Assembly (NCBI GenBank): GCA_020718605.1 | Contig: DYRR01000005.1 | Span: 1 to 34,531, forward strand | DNA: 34,531 nucleotides | Direction of reading: 5' to 3' | DNA from: Chthoniobacter flavus | Lineage (GTDB): Bacteria > Verrucomicrobiota > Verrucomicrobiia > Chthoniobacterales > CAKUMP01 | Shown: positions 1 through 8,833 of the stretch, in pieces | Layout: each line of letters starts with the position of its first letter | How positions within the stretch are numbered: position 1 is the stretch's first letter | Program-made: the position numbers and the translations under genes | Notes under the pieces: generated by a model | Told to the model about the DNA's origin: nothing | Databases searched by the model: none | The model's input: only the letters and a program-made list of their open reading frames with translations

Positions 1-13
1 GGGGGCATGCTCG

Positions 14-136
14 ATGACGCACGGGATTGACACGGATTTTCTGGTGGCGGCGGAGATCTGGGATCACCCGTTTCACCGCCAGACGGATAAGTTGCTGCAA
101 TCCCTGATGGCGGACGGGCACGATCTGGCGGTCTGA
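14..136 (+). pseudogene. truncated PIN-domain (VapC-like) toxin remnant
   Basis: This 40-codon reading frame is too short for the ORF track. It begins with ATG and reads MTHGIDTDFLVAAEI, which matches the first strand of PIN-domain ribonucleases, including the first acidic residue of the metal site. The following helix (HPFHRQTDKLLQSL) also fits, but a TGA stop comes after about 40 residues, whereas PIN proteins usually have 120-150. The remaining acidic residues are therefore missing and the product should be inactive. A frame entering from the left edge ends in MLDDARD and overlaps this ATG, as a VapB antitoxin tail would; that part is very tentative. The fragment is short, so the family call is moderate. 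Confidence 0.5.
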
Positions 137-203
137 AAAATTACCAAGACTCACCCTGCGATCTCATACTTCCTTTTCATCTCATCAAGAACCAAGCCGA
201 TCC

Positions 204-2393
204 TTACTGGGCTGTTCGGGCGAGACGCTCCGTGAGAGCGGTCCAGCGCGCACGGTGGCGGCGGTTGCCCACGGCCAGCGAGAAGGCTTTGGGATCGCCG
301 ACGAGGATGGCAAGTTTCCGGGCCCGGGTGAGCGCGGTATAGACGAGATTGCGCTGGAGCAGGACGAAATGCTGCATGGATAGAGGGACCACCACGACGG
401 GGAATTCCGATCCCTGCGATTTGTGAATGGTTACCGCAAAAGCGTGCCGGAGTTCGTCAATCTCGGACGGTGGATAGGCGGAAGAACGTCCGTCGTCGAA
501 ACGCACGATCACTTCGGCGGGATCGGCGGTCACCTCCTGGATGCGTCCCATATCCCCGTTGAACACCTCGCGATGGTAGTTGTTGAGAGTCTGCATGACA
601 CGATCGCCCGGGCGGAATTCCACCCCGAAGCGGTCCACACCGGGACACTCCGGGCGGGGTGGATTCAGAGAATCCTGCAGCACGCGGTTGAGATGGATCG
701 CGCCCGTGGAGTTGCGGTTCATCGGCGTGAGCACCTGAATCTCGTCCGGCGAAAAACCGAACCGGGTGGTAATCCGCTCACGCACCAGACAACGCACCAA
801 TTCCGGCAATTTTTCGGAGTCGGGTTCCGCGATGAAATAACAATCGCAATCCGGCTCCGGCCGCGCGGGCAGCGCCGGAACGCGGCCTTCCCGGATGTCG
901 TGTGCGGCCGTGATGATGCGGCTGCGGGCGGCCTGGCGGAAGATTTCGACCAGCCGCACCGAGGGGATCCGGCCCGAAGCAAGGATGCTCTCCAGCACCG
1001 AGCCCGGTCCCACAGAGGGGAGCTGGTCGGCGTCGCCCACCAGCACAAGATGCGCGGCATCGGGCAGCGCGAGCAGGAAATGCCGCATGAGCGTCACATC
1101 CACCATCGAGACCTCGTCGATCACAAAAAAATCGCCTTCCAGCCGGTTGCCCGCATGCCGGGAGAACCCGCCGCTATCGCCGCGTACTTCGAGTTTGCGG
1201 TGCAGGGTGGAGGCGGGAAGCCCCGTGCTTTCCGAGAGGCGTTTGGCGGCGCGTCCGGTCGGCGCGCACAGCACAGGCCCGACTCCTTTCGCGCCGAGAA
1301 TGAGCAGGAGTGTGCGCAGCACCGTGGTCTTGCCCACACCGGGACCGCCGGTGATCACCGCCACGCGTGCGCGAAGCGCGAGCCGCACCGCATCCGCCTG
1401 GCCCGGCGAAAGAACGGTGCCGGTCCGGGTTTCCGCCCAGGAAATCGCACGGTCGGCGTCGATGGCGGGCAACGAGGTGGGTGCCGTGACAAGCCGCGAA
1501 AGAATCCCCGCGACCGCACATTCCGCCTCATGCAAATGCCGGGGAAATATGAGCGGCGCGTCGCCGTGTGTCTCGGGGATGATCTCCCCCGATTGAGCGA
1601 GCCCTTCCAATGCCGCCTCCAGCGGGAGGGCGTCCACTCCGAGCAGCACCCCCCCGAGTTCCAGCAATTGCGGGCGGGGCAATGCGCAGTCGCCGGAAGA
1701 TGCCGCTTCGAAAAGTAAATGGCGCAAGCCCGCCCGCAACCGGGCCGGATGATCGCCCGAAAGTCCGAGGCTGGCGGCGATTTTGTCCGCCGACTTGAAT
1801 CCGATCCCGCGGATGTCCCGGGCAAGCAGGTAGGGATTTTCCCGGACGACCGCCACAGCCTCCTCGCCGTAGGTTTTGTAAATCCTCCGGGCCCGCGCAC
1901 CCCCCACACCGTGGGAGTGGAGAAACACCATGATGTCACGCACGGTCTTCTGGGCGTTCCAGCTCGACTTGATCTGGAGACGGCGCTTGCGTCCGATGCC
2001 GCCGACCTCTTCGAGCCGGGCGGATTCCCGGTCGATGATGTTCAGGACTTCACCGCCGAATTTTTTCACCAGTCGGCGGGAAAGTTCGGGACCGATCCCC
2101 TCGATGAGACCGCTGCCAAGAAACCGCTCGATCCCGGCGGGGGACGCGGGAGTGTCGGTTTGCAGGACGGCGGCCTTGAACTGAGTTCCGTAATCGGCAC
2201 TGCGATGCCAGACCCCCTCGGCGCGGAGGTTTTCTCCGGCATAAACGGCGGGGGTGTTGCCGACCACCGTGACGGGTTCGCGGCGGCCCTTCACGTTGAC
2301 CCGGAGCACGGCGTACCCCGTTTCCTCGTTGAAAAACACGACCCGCTCGACCGCGCCTTCGAGCCTTTCGGGGGATGGATCAGGCCCGGGCAA
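204..2393 (-). CDS. recD2: RecD2-type ATP-dependent DNA helicase
   Basis: This is a superfamily 1 5'-3' DNA helicase of the RecD2/YrrC group, which acts in DNA repair without RecBC. It has an N-terminal OB-like segment (EGAVERVVFFNEETGYAV), helix-hairpin-helix motifs (GLIEGIGPELSRRL, VGGIGRKRRL), Walker A GGPGVGKTT near residue 350, Walker B VIDEVSMVD near 425, motif GDADQLPSVGPG, and the C-terminal motifs TIHKSQGSEF and YTALTRARK. The length of about 729 residues is normal for RecD2. The ORF track starts at a GTG at 2456, which would overlap the upstream MutT-like gene by 77 bases. I prefer the TTG at 2393, which overlaps by only 14 and still precedes the conserved domain; no ATG is available. 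It is the last gene of the minus-strand run from 6092. Confidence 0.93.
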   Translation of the reverse strand: MPGPDPSPERLEGAVERVVFFNEETGYAVLRVNVKGRREPVTVVGNTPAVYAGENLRAEGVWHRSADYGTQFKAAVLQTDTPASPAGIERFLGSGLIEGIGPELSRRLVKKFGGEVLNIIDRESARLEEVGGIGRKRRLQIKSSWNAQKTVRDIMVFLHSHGVGGARARRIYKTYGEEAVAVVRENPYLLARDIRGIGFKSADKIAASLGLSGDHPARLRAGLRHLLFEAASSGDCALPRPQLLELGGVLLGVDALPLEAALEGLAQSGEIIPETHGDAPLIFPRHLHEAECAVAGILSRLVTAPTSLPAIDADRAISWAETRTGTVLSPGQADAVRLALRARVAVITGGPGVGKTTVLRTLLLILGAKGVGPVLCAPTGRAAKRLSESTGLPASTLHRKLEVRGDSGGFSRHAGNRLEGDFFVIDEVSMVDVTLMRHFLLALPDAAHLVLVGDADQLPSVGPGSVLESILASGRIPSVRLVEIFRQAARSRIITAAHDIREGRVPALPARPEPDCDCYFIAEPDSEKLPELVRCLVRERITTRFGFSPDEIQVLTPMNRNSTGAIHLNRVLQDSLNPPRPECPGVDRFGVEFRPGDRVMQTLNNYHREVFNGDMGRIQEVTADPAEVIVRFDDGRSSAYPPSEIDELRHAFAVTIHKSQGSEFPVVVVPLSMQHFVLLQRNLVYTALTRARKLAILVGDPKAFSLAVGNRRHRARWTALTERLARTAQ

Positions 2394-2997
2394 GGATGTC
2401 GTCGAGGGAATCCAGACAGATCTGCGACCAGCTCTCGAGCGACTCGCGCCGGGCACGCAGTTCCGCCGGGGCGAGGAATGCCAGATCGGTGATCACGGCC
2501 TCCCCGGGCCGGACCTCCGGCGAAGGAAGCTGGAAGACATGGACCACGCCAAGGTGCACTCGCCCGACGTCGTTGGAATCGTCGTTGAGCAGGGCCACGA
2601 TGCGGTCGGGGCAATCGCCGGGCAGGACGAGTTCCTCCCGGATTTCCCGTTCCACTCCCGCGCGGTAGGCATCCAGGTCCAGGGCGAAAAGACCCTCGTC
2701 GTGGTCGTTCATGTGTCCGCCGATCCCGATCGATCCCTTGGCGACCAGCCGCTGTTCGCCGGATTTTTTCCCGCGCACATAATGCAGCACCCGGCCTTCG
2801 TGGACAAACAGGGAGTAGGGAATGATCTGCTTGAACGAGGGATCGTTCTCGGCGGCGGACCGTGCGATAAACCGGTTATTGCGGCGGTCCAGAAAGGCGG
2901 GCAGATAGCGGTCCACCTCGAAGCTGAGGCCCTGAAACGCCCCCAACCCGTCCAGGAGCGAACGGGGCACCACCAGGATCATTTCTTCCTTGGCCAT
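2380..2997 (-). CDS. MutT/Nudix-like predicted phosphoesterase
   Basis: A 205-residue soluble protein resembling the predicted phosphoesterases of the MutT family (COG4112 style). The Nudix helix is seen as GIGGHMNDHD followed by YRAGVEREIREEL, so the REXXEE catalytic core is intact although the stretch between the glycine and the core is longer than in classical Nudix boxes. The N-terminus (EEMILVVPRSLLDGLGAFQG) and the segment IPYSLFVHEGRVLHYVRGKK fit this subgroup. The substrate is unknown; family members hydrolyse nucleoside diphosphates linked to another group. It lies 9 bases downstream of the TPR protein and overlaps the start of recD2, so it is probably cotranscribed with both. Confidence 0.8.
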   Translation of the reverse strand: MAKEEMILVVPRSLLDGLGAFQGLSFEVDRYLPAFLDRRNNRFIARSAAENDPSFKQIIPYSLFVHEGRVLHYVRGKKSGEQRLVAKGSIGIGGHMNDHDEGLFALDLDAYRAGVEREIREELVLPGDCPDRIVALLNDDSNDVGRVHLGVVHVFQLPSPEVRPGEAVITDLAFLAPAELRARRESLESWSQICLDSLDDILARA

Positions 2998-3006
2998 GGC
3001 GGAATC

Positions 3007-3684
3007 TCAATTGGCCGGCACCGGAGAAATCTCCGCAGCGGGTGTCGTGGATGGCGAAGCCGCGGGCTTGGGAGCTTCCGGCAGCAGATTCATTTCCTGG
3101 ATGACCTCCTGGATGGCGGGCGTGCCCGGATAGCGCGTGATGGCGTTCTCGAAAACCCGGCGGGCTTCGTCGGGTTTGTCCGCGAGACGCAGCAACCGTC
3201 CCTGCATAAGCAGTGCGTAGGGTGCCGCGTAGCTGCTCTCGTGGGAAACGGCGGCTTTGGCATAGGCCTCCGCAGCAGCGGCCAGATCGCCCTTGGCCTC
3301 CAGCACCGAGCCGCGCAGGAGTGCGGCATTGGGAAGCAGCGGATGCTTCGCGAACTTATCCTCAAACCCGTCGAGTCCCTTGAGTGCTTCGTCGAATTTC
3401 TTCTGATCACGCAACTGCGCGGCGAGCTGAAGCTCCGCGTTGCCCGCGATCGTGCCCCCACCCTTGGCCAGCGAGGCGAGTTGCTCCGGGGTGGTCGCCG
3501 CGGCATAGGAGGCCCGCAGCGAGTTGGTGCGGTTCTGCCAGAGGATCTGGCTCACCGCCGCAATCAGGATCAGCACCAGGACACCGCCTGTCGCCGCGAG
3601 GATTTTTGATTTGTTGCGCTCAAAAAAGTCCGGCTCGGCGGGTTCGAAAAAAATGTCGGGATCGGTCGGTGGCAGTGGATTCAT
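3007..3684 (-). CDS. membrane-anchored TPR protein (YfgM/CpoB-like)
   Basis: The protein has 225 residues when started at the ATG of MNPLPPTDPDIFF; the longer track start adds an arginine-rich stretch that is probably untranslated. A short cytoplasmic N-terminus is followed by one membrane helix (ILAATGGVLVLILIAAVSQI, residues about 28-47). Helical repeats follow (KFDEALKGLDGFEDKF, GDLAAAAEAYAKAAV, KPDEARRVFENAITRYP) that look like tetratricopeptide repeats of the YfgM type. The C-terminus is proline/alanine-rich. YfgM-like proteins are inner-membrane proteins with an external TPR domain that assist secretion or envelope work; the exact role here is unknown. It sits 23 bases after cysK. Confidence 0.75.
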   Translation of the reverse strand: MNPLPPTDPDIFFEPAEPDFFERNKSKILAATGGVLVLILIAAVSQILWQNRTNSLRASYAAATTPEQLASLAKGGGTIAGNAELQLAAQLRDQKKFDEALKGLDGFEDKFAKHPLLPNAALLRGSVLEAKGDLAAAAEAYAKAAVSHESSYAAPYALLMQGRLLRLADKPDEARRVFENAITRYPGTPAIQEVIQEMNLLPEAPKPAASPSTTPAAEISPVPAN

Positions 3685-3707
3685 AATATGGGATGGGTAA
3701 AGGGGGA

Positions 3708-4673
3708 TCAGGCGCCCACTTCGGCGCGGGCCTCGTCCGCCAGGGCGGTGCTCAGGTAGCGTTCGCCCGTGGAACACGCGATGGTGACGATGAGTTTGCC
3801 CTTGTTCTCGGGACGGTGCGCCAGATCGATCGCGGCATGGACATTGGCACCGGAGCTGATCCCGGCGAGGATGCCCTCCTCCTTGGCGAGGCGGCGGGCC
3901 ATGGCGAACGCATCGTCATTGGAGACCGTGATCACTTCGTCCACCAGATCAAGGTGGAGATTGTTGGGAATAAATCCGGCTCCGGTGCCCTGGATCTTGT
4001 GCGGGCCGGGTTTCAAGGGCTCTCCGTTGCGGGTCTGGGTGATCACGGGAGAGTCCTTGGGCTCGACCGCCACGGCGCGGAAAGTGGGTTTGCGGGATTT
4101 GATGACCTCCGAGACGCCGGTGAGCGTGCCGCCGGTGCCCACGGCGGACACGAGGATATCCACGGCGCCCTCCGTGTCGTCCCAGATTTCCTCGGCGGTG
4201 GTTGTCTGGTGGATGGCCGGGTTGGCCGGATTATTGAACTGCTGGGGCATCCACGCATTGGGGGTTTCGGAGACGATCTGCTCGGCGCGGGCGATGGCGC
4301 CCTTCATGCCTTCCGGGCCGGGGGTGAGCACGAGTTTCGCGCCGAGCATGGCGAGCAGGGTGCGGCGTTCCATGCTCATGGTCTCGGGCATCGTGAGGAT
4401 GAGCGGGTAGCCCTTGGCGGCCGCGACAAAAGCCAGCGCGATGCCGGTGTTGCCACTGGTGGGCTCGACGATCACGGTGTCGGGGGTGAGCCTGCCGTCG
4501 CGTTCGGCGGCCTCGATCATGGCCATGCCAATGCGGTCCTTCACACTGCCGAGCGGATTAAAATATTCGCACTTCACCGCGATGGTGGCGTGCAGGCCGG
4601 CAGAGATGCGGTTGAGTTTCACCAGCGGCGTGTGGCCGACGGTCTCAACGATGTTGTTGTAAATTTTGCCCAT
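3708..4673 (-). CDS. cysK: cysteine synthase A (O-acetylserine sulfhydrylase)
   Basis: A PLP enzyme that makes cysteine from O-acetylserine and sulfide in the cytoplasm. Started at the ATG of [20 protein letters not shown] it is 321 residues, typical for CysK; the track's extra 73 residues run into the upstream gene's tail and lack homology-like features. The PLP lysine is K45 in [11 protein letters not shown]. The substrate loop [13 protein letters not shown], the phosphate-binding loop [12 protein letters not shown] and the C-terminal GISSGAN are all intact. No Shine-Dalgarno precedes the start, only AACTCCC. It lies 67 bases after the kinase gene and is probably read in the same transcript. 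Confidence 0.95.
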   Translation of the reverse strand: MGKIYNNIVETVGHTPLVKLNRISAGLHATIAVKCEYFNPLGSVKDRIGMAMIEAAERDGRLTPDTVIVEPTSGNTGIALAFVAAAKGYPLILTMPETMSMERRTLLAMLGAKLVLTPGPEGMKGAIARAEQIVSETPNAWMPQQFNNPANPAIHQTTTAEEIWDDTEGAVDILVSAVGTGGTLTGVSEVIKSRKPTFRAVAVEPKDSPVITQTRNGEPLKPGPHKIQGTGAGFIPNNLHLDLVDEVITVSNDDAFAMARRLAKEEGILAGISSGANVHAAIDLAHRPENKGKLIVTIACSTGERYLSTALADEARAEVGA

Positions 4674-4740
4674 GGGAGTTTTTGGTGTGAGGTGAATTGG
4701 AAAGGCGGATAAAGTCGATGATTCCGGCCCCGGGGTCAAG

Positions 4741-5841
4741 CTAGAGAAACAGCAGGGCGTTGTTGTGGATGAATTCGTAGAGCGGCAATCCCTCCGCCGC
4801 CTGCAACACCGGGGTGAGCGGATCGTCCTGGAGACCGCCCGCGACGATCTCGACCACCTGCAGACGCATGAGTTCGCTGGGAAGATAGCCAAGTTCCTTG
4901 TCCTGGAGCGGCAGGAAAGTGGATTCCTCGTAGTGATCGAGCCAGAGTTTCACCTTCCACCAGGGCAGACTCCAGTAATCGGGCGTCCGGGTGCCCGGCG
5001 GGAAGGAAAGATGGGCCAGCAGGCTGCGCATGGCGTAGGCCACATCGAACACCCGCTCCCGTTCCTGCAAAAAATCGTAGTCCACAACCCCGGCAACCCC
5101 ATCCCCGCGATAGAGGAGATTCCATGGATGGAAATCCCCATGAACCACTGTCCACGGCATTCCGCCGATAAAACGCTCGTAATTGTTGATCAGCACGGGC
5201 AGAACTCTCCGGACAGAGGCCACGGCACCCAGGGCGGTCTGAAGCCGCCGGGGGGTGGCATCGGGCCAGCCGGAGAGCCGGGATTCCACCGTATTGAGCA
5301 ACTCGAAACACTCCTGCGGGCTCAGGTCGTTGCGCATATCCGGAGGGACGACCGGACGCCGCTTCGGCAGATCCTGCAGCAACCGGTGCAGTTCTCCCAA
5401 AGTGCTGGCGGCGGCATTCATGCGGCTCCAGTCACGATGGATCCCGAGGTCATGCGGCATGAACCGCTGCACCTCCACCAGACGGTCGCCCCACAGAATC
5501 CATCCGCGTTTCTCGCGGGTGCGCATCACTTCCGGGGCGGGAAAACCGCCCGCGCGCAGATCGTCCATCACATGATGGAGAAAATCCACCCGGTCGCCAT
5601 ATTCGGGCCCGTGCCGGGCGCGCAGCATGAAAGTGCCCTGTCCCGTGCGGAAGGGTTCCGTGAGATTGCACTGGGTCGAGAGCGGCGCATCCATCTGGAT
5701 GATCCGCCCCAGATCAAACTCATCGGCCAGCTTCTGGATCTGGGCGAGACTGAGCTCGGTAAGTTTGTGCGGCAGACGGCCCACCATCGGCAGGCGCATC
5801 GTATGCGGAAACTCCGCACCACCCAGAACGGGGCCACTCAT
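4741..5841 (-). CDS. aminoglycoside-phosphotransferase-fold small-molecule kinase
   Basis: A 366-residue protein with the protein-kinase-like APH fold. The catalytic loop is [13 protein letters not shown] (HGD...N) and the metal-binding motif is VVDYDF, both intact. Relatives with this fold include choline kinase, type II homoserine kinase, CotS-like spore proteins and SrkA; the sequence does not decide the substrate. The C-terminal half is rich in aromatic residues ([17 protein letters not shown]). Its ATG overlaps the stop codon of the upstream small membrane protein gene in an ATGA arrangement, so the two are probably translationally coupled. Resistance to aminoglycosides is not implied. 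Confidence 0.75.
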   Translation of the reverse strand: MSGPVLGGAEFPHTMRLPMVGRLPHKLTELSLAQIQKLADEFDLGRIIQMDAPLSTQCNLTEPFRTGQGTFMLRARHGPEYGDRVDFLHHVMDDLRAGGFPAPEVMRTREKRGWILWGDRLVEVQRFMPHDLGIHRDWSRMNAAASTLGELHRLLQDLPKRRPVVPPDMRNDLSPQECFELLNTVESRLSGWPDATPRRLQTALGAVASVRRVLPVLINNYERFIGGMPWTVVHGDFHPWNLLYRGDGVAGVVDYDFLQERERVFDVAYAMRSLLAHLSFPPGTRTPDYWSLPWWKVKLWLDHYEESTFLPLQDKELGYLPSELMRLQVVEIVAGGLQDDPLTPVLQAAEGLPLYEFIHNNALLFL

Positions 5842-6092
5842 GGAACAGGGGAGTAGTCTCCGGTAGATTGCCCTGCGGGAGGGCGGGTTCCCAGCGCGTC
5901 CGCGACATAAAAAAGCACCCCGATGAGCGCCATGCCCAGCCCCACCAGAAGAAGAATGCCCATGAGTCTGGCCCGGTCCCGACCGGCCTTGGATTTCCCG
6001 CAGGCGGCACGCCGGAGCGCAAGGTCCATGTCAAGCTGGCGTATCAATGCCTCGACCTCGGTCAATTTTTTAGACTGGTTCTCTTCGGACAC
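5838..6092 (-). CDS. small single-pass membrane protein, unrecognised
   Basis: An 84-residue protein read from a GTG start. The N-terminal third is charged and probably helical (KKLTEVEALIRQLDMDLALR), then comes one membrane helix (LMGILLLVGLGMALIGVLFY) and a short polar tail. I do not recognise a family. It is the first gene of the minus-strand run and is coupled by ATGA overlap to the APH-fold kinase, which suggests a linked function. An internal ATG at about residue 22 is an alternative start. The divergent CPBP gene begins only 21 bases away. Confidence 0.6.
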   Translation of the reverse strand: MSEENQSKKLTEVEALIRQLDMDLALRRAACGKSKAGRDRARLMGILLLVGLGMALIGVLFYVADALGTRPPAGQSTGDYSPVP

Positions 6093-6113
6093 GACCTATA
6101 TGTATCGCCCCTC

Positions 6114-6842
6114 ATGGATTCTGCCAAGCTTGAGCATGAGGTGTCCGCAGGGGGCTTTCACGCCCATGTCTGGCCGTTCCTGTATTTCATGGGTTTCCTG
6201 GCACTATGCGGTCTGGTGACAAAACTGGCCGTCGATTTTGCCTCCTCAAACGATCTCCAACTACCCCTCTTCTGGGCGGAACCCCGCTTCTGGATATATC
6301 CGCTCCAGACGTTGGTGTGCGGATTTCTGCTTTGGAAATACTGGAAGTCCTATCATTTCGCCGGCATCGGCAGACCGCTGCTCACAGTGGGCGTGGGCAT
6401 CCTGGTGCTGGCCCTCTGGATCTCGCCGCAACTGATCTTCGGCAGCGCTCCCCGGACGGATGGATTTGACCCCGAGGTCTTTGCGGACACACCGGCTCTC
6501 TACTGGACCACGTTGTTCCTCCGGTTTCTGCGTTTGGTGGTGGTGGTTCCCCTGTTGGAGGAGATTTTCTGGCGCGGATTCCTGCTGCGCTATCTGGTGC
6601 GGCACGACTTCCTGTCGGTGCCCTTTGGCAAATTCCGCCCGATACCATTCTTGGCGGTCGCGCTGCTTTTCGGGCTGGCGCATTCCGGACCGGATTTTCC
6701 CGCAGCCATCCTCACCGGAATCCTCTACAACGCCCTGGCCACATGGACCCGCAGTCTGGGCGCGTGCGTTGCGGCGCACGCGATCACCAACCTGCTTCTG
6801 GGGTTTTATATTCTGGCCACCAAACAATGGGGTTTTTGGTGA
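6114..6842 (+). CDS. CPBP-family (CAAX-type) intramembrane protease
   Basis: A 242-residue polytopic membrane protein. Started at ATG 6114 (MDSAKLEHEV) rather than the track's upstream start, whose first 80 residues lie antisense to the neighbouring gene. The conserved CPBP motifs are present in order: EEIFWRGF (EExxxR), FGLAHSG (FxxxH) and HAITNLLLG (HxxxN), which form the glutamate/histidine catalytic site of Rce1-like proteases inside the membrane. The spacing and the N-terminal hydrophobic segments resemble the CAAX-protease-related subgroup found in PEP-CTERM/exosortase organisms; that subgroup call is an inference. The substrate is unknown. Confidence 0.8.
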   Translation: MDSAKLEHEVSAGGFHAHVWPFLYFMGFLALCGLVTKLAVDFASSNDLQLPLFWAEPRFWIYPLQTLVCGFLLWKYWKSYHFAGIGRPLLTVGVGILVLALWISPQLIFGSAPRTDGFDPEVFADTPALYWTTLFLRFLRLVVVVPLLEEIFWRGFLLRYLVRHDFLSVPFGKFRPIPFLAVALLFGLAHSGPDFPAAILTGILYNALATWTRSLGACVAAHAITNLLLGFYILATKQWGFW

Positions 6843-6896
6843 CGAACCGTCCCTGTTCTGTTACATAAGGAAGAGAACCCAACCCCGGACAGCGCA

Positions 6897-7052
6897 ATGC
6901 AACACACCTTTTTCCAAAAACTCATTCTTGTGGTGGTGATGGCCTTCGGTGCGGCCTGTCTCATTTTTTTCTACCGAGAATTTATTGTTAAGGCGGATGA
7001 ATCACTCAACAAAGGCTACCAGAACACCCACAGCATTTCTGGTGGCCGCTGA
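6897..7052 (+). CDS. 51-residue small membrane protein, unrecognised
   Basis: This reading frame is below the track's cutoff. It runs from ATG (MQHTFFQKLILVV) to TGA and encodes one N-terminal hydrophobic helix ending in CLIFFYREF, then a polar tail (KADESLNKGYQNTHS). It could be a single-pass membrane peptide with the tail outside. No family is recognised. It fills most of the space between the CPBP protease and nadE, and it uses the same strand. No Shine-Dalgarno is visible, as for the rest of the window. Coding is plausible but unproven. Confidence 0.45.
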   Translation: MQHTFFQKLILVVVMAFGAACLIFFYREFIVKADESLNKGYQNTHSISGGR

Positions 7053-7079
7053 CCGCGCCAGGCGGTTTTCCCGACGGTC

Positions 7080-8720
7080 ATGAAAATTGGCCTGCTTCAG
7101 ATCGACTCCACAGTGGGGGATTTCGATGGAAATCACCGGCTGATCCTCGAAGGCTACCGTCGCGCGGTCGAAGGCGGCGCACAGATTGTGCTCACCCCCG
7201 AGATGGCGGTCACGGGATATCCCCCGCAGGATCTCGTGTTCAAGTCCCGATTCGTGCCGCTCGCGCTGGAGACGGTGCGCTCGCTGCACGCCAAGGTTGG
7301 AGCGGTGCCTCTCGTGGCGGGATTTGTCGAGGCCAACCCCCGCCGGGACGGCAATCCATTTTTCAACGCCGCCGCCATCCTCCAGCACGGGATGCCGATG
7401 CGGGTGATCCGCAAGACACTGCTTCCGACCTACGATGTGTTCGACGAAGACCGCTACTTCCAACCGGGGGAGAATTCCGAGCCCGTGGTCCTGGCGGGTC
7501 AGATGGTCGGCATCACGATCTGCGAGGATGTCTGGCCCGCCGAACATCTCCACCGGCAGCTCTACCAGATCGATCCCGTTCGCAACCTCACCGCACAGGG
7601 GGCCCGGATCATTCTCAACCTGAGCGCCTCGCCGTTCCACCTCGGGAAACAGGCCGAGCGCCGGGCCATGCTTTCCGGACTGGCGGAGCGGCACGGAATT
7701 CCGTTTGTGTATTGCAACGCCGTGGGGGGAAACGACCAGCTCATCTTTGACGGACGCTCGTTGGCGGTCGATGCCTCCGGACATCTTCTGGGACAGCTCG
7801 CGGCATTCTCCGGGGATGTGGCCGTGATTGATCTGGAGAGCCCTCCGATCCCCGTTCCGGAAGATCCCGAAGAACCTGCGGAACTCTTTGCCGCTCTCCA
7901 GCTTGGGCTCTCCGATTATATGCGCAAATGCGGCTTCCGCTCCGCCGTGGTCGGATTGAGCGGCGGGATCGACTCGGCGGTGACCGCCGTGCTTGCCGCC
8001 CGCACCCTGGGGCCGGACAATGTCCTCGGCATCACCATGCCCACCGAATATTCGTCGGGCGGCAGCGTCTCCGACTCCCAGGCATTGGCCCGCAACCTCG
8101 GCATCCGCTGCCTGGAAATCCCCATCCAGGGCGCCTTCGACGCCGTGCGCCACATGCTTTCGGACGCCCTGGGTCCGCTCTCGGGTCATGTCGCCGAGGA
8201 AAATCTCCAGCCCAGACTGCGGGCACTCGCCCTGATGGCCGCCTCGAACAAGCTGGGGCATCTCGTGCTCACGACCGGCAACAAGAGCGAACTCGCGGTC
8301 GGCTACTGCACGCTCTATGGCGACATGGCTGGCGGCCTGGCCGTGATCAGCGATGTGCCCAAGACCATGATCTACCGGCTCGCCCGGTGGATCAACACGA
8401 CCTCGGACTTCCCGGTGATTCCCCCGGCCACCATCGAGAAACCGCCGAGCGCGGAACTCAGGCCCGACCAGACCGACCAGGATACCCTGCCGCCCTACGA
8501 TCTTCTCGACGCAATCCTGGAACTCTACGTCGAGCATCACCTGGGAGTGGCCGACATCATCGAACGCGGCTTTCCCGCCGACACGGTCCGTTGGGTCCAA
8601 CGCCGGGTCGATCTCAACGAATACAAGCGCGAACAGGCCGCTCCCGGTCTGCGCGTCACCAGCAAAGCCTTCGGAGCGGGTCGGCGCATGCCCGTGGCGC
8701 AACGGTTCGTGGAGAAATAG
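7080..8720 (+). CDS. nadE: glutamine-dependent NAD+ synthetase
   Basis: This cytoplasmic enzyme makes NAD+ from nicotinate adenine dinucleotide, ATP and glutamine. The N-terminal nitrilase-type glutaminase domain carries the triad E41 (TPEMAVTGYPPQD), K112 (RKTLLPTYD) and C148 (ITICEDVW). The C-terminal synthetase domain has the PP-loop GLSGGIDSA at about 292-300 and the downstream motifs TTGNKSELAVGYCTLYGD and KPPSAELRP. The 546 residues match two-domain NadE. It is 27 bases after the small membrane protein gene. Its stop is followed by 145 bases that hold the likely promoter of the next operon. Confidence 0.96.
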   Translation: MKIGLLQIDSTVGDFDGNHRLILEGYRRAVEGGAQIVLTPEMAVTGYPPQDLVFKSRFVPLALETVRSLHAKVGAVPLVAGFVEANPRRDGNPFFNAAAILQHGMPMRVIRKTLLPTYDVFDEDRYFQPGENSEPVVLAGQMVGITICEDVWPAEHLHRQLYQIDPVRNLTAQGARIILNLSASPFHLGKQAERRAMLSGLAERHGIPFVYCNAVGGNDQLIFDGRSLAVDASGHLLGQLAAFSGDVAVIDLESPPIPVPEDPEEPAELFAALQLGLSDYMRKCGFRSAVVGLSGGIDSAVTAVLAARTLGPDNVLGITMPTEYSSGGSVSDSQALARNLGIRCLEIPIQGAFDAVRHMLSDALGPLSGHVAEENLQPRLRALALMAASNKLGHLVLTTGNKSELAVGYCTLYGDMAGGLAVISDVPKTMIYRLARWINTTSDFPVIPPATIEKPPSAELRPDQTDQDTLPPYDLLDAILELYVEHHLGVADIIERGFPADTVRWVQRRVDLNEYKREQAAPGLRVTSKAFGAGRRMPVAQRFVEK

Positions 8721-8771
8721 GAGGCGCGCATCGTCCATGGGTGCGATGCAACAGCGGGACGCCCCACCAAA

Positions 8772-8790
8772 TCCACTTGACCAAAGTGGA
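8772..8790. promoter_or_regulatory. inverted repeat, possible operator of the sugar operon
   Basis: TCCACTT-gacca-AAGTGGA is a perfect inverted repeat with 7-base arms, located about 75 bases before the isomerase start. It overlaps a TTGACC that could act as a -35 element, so a bound repressor would block transcription. There is no regulator gene next to it in the window, so the binding protein is unknown. Confidence 0.4.
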
Positions 8791-8833
8791 GAATCGACAA
8801 TGGCCGGAGCAATGTGCGAGAATTCACTCCTCC

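Noticed and set aside
423-1718. long plus-strand ORFs opposite recD2
   Set aside because: They have low-complexity, arginine-rich products and lie antisense to a gene with complete helicase motifs; they are GC-driven shadow frames.
4741-5841. aminoglycoside resistance gene
   Set aside because: It has the APH fold but sits beside cysK in a housekeeping run with no mobile context; many unrelated small-molecule kinases share the fold.
8728-8749. hairpin GCATCG...CGATGC after nadE
   Set aside because: The stem is short with a 10-base loop and no T run follows, so it is not convincing as a terminator.
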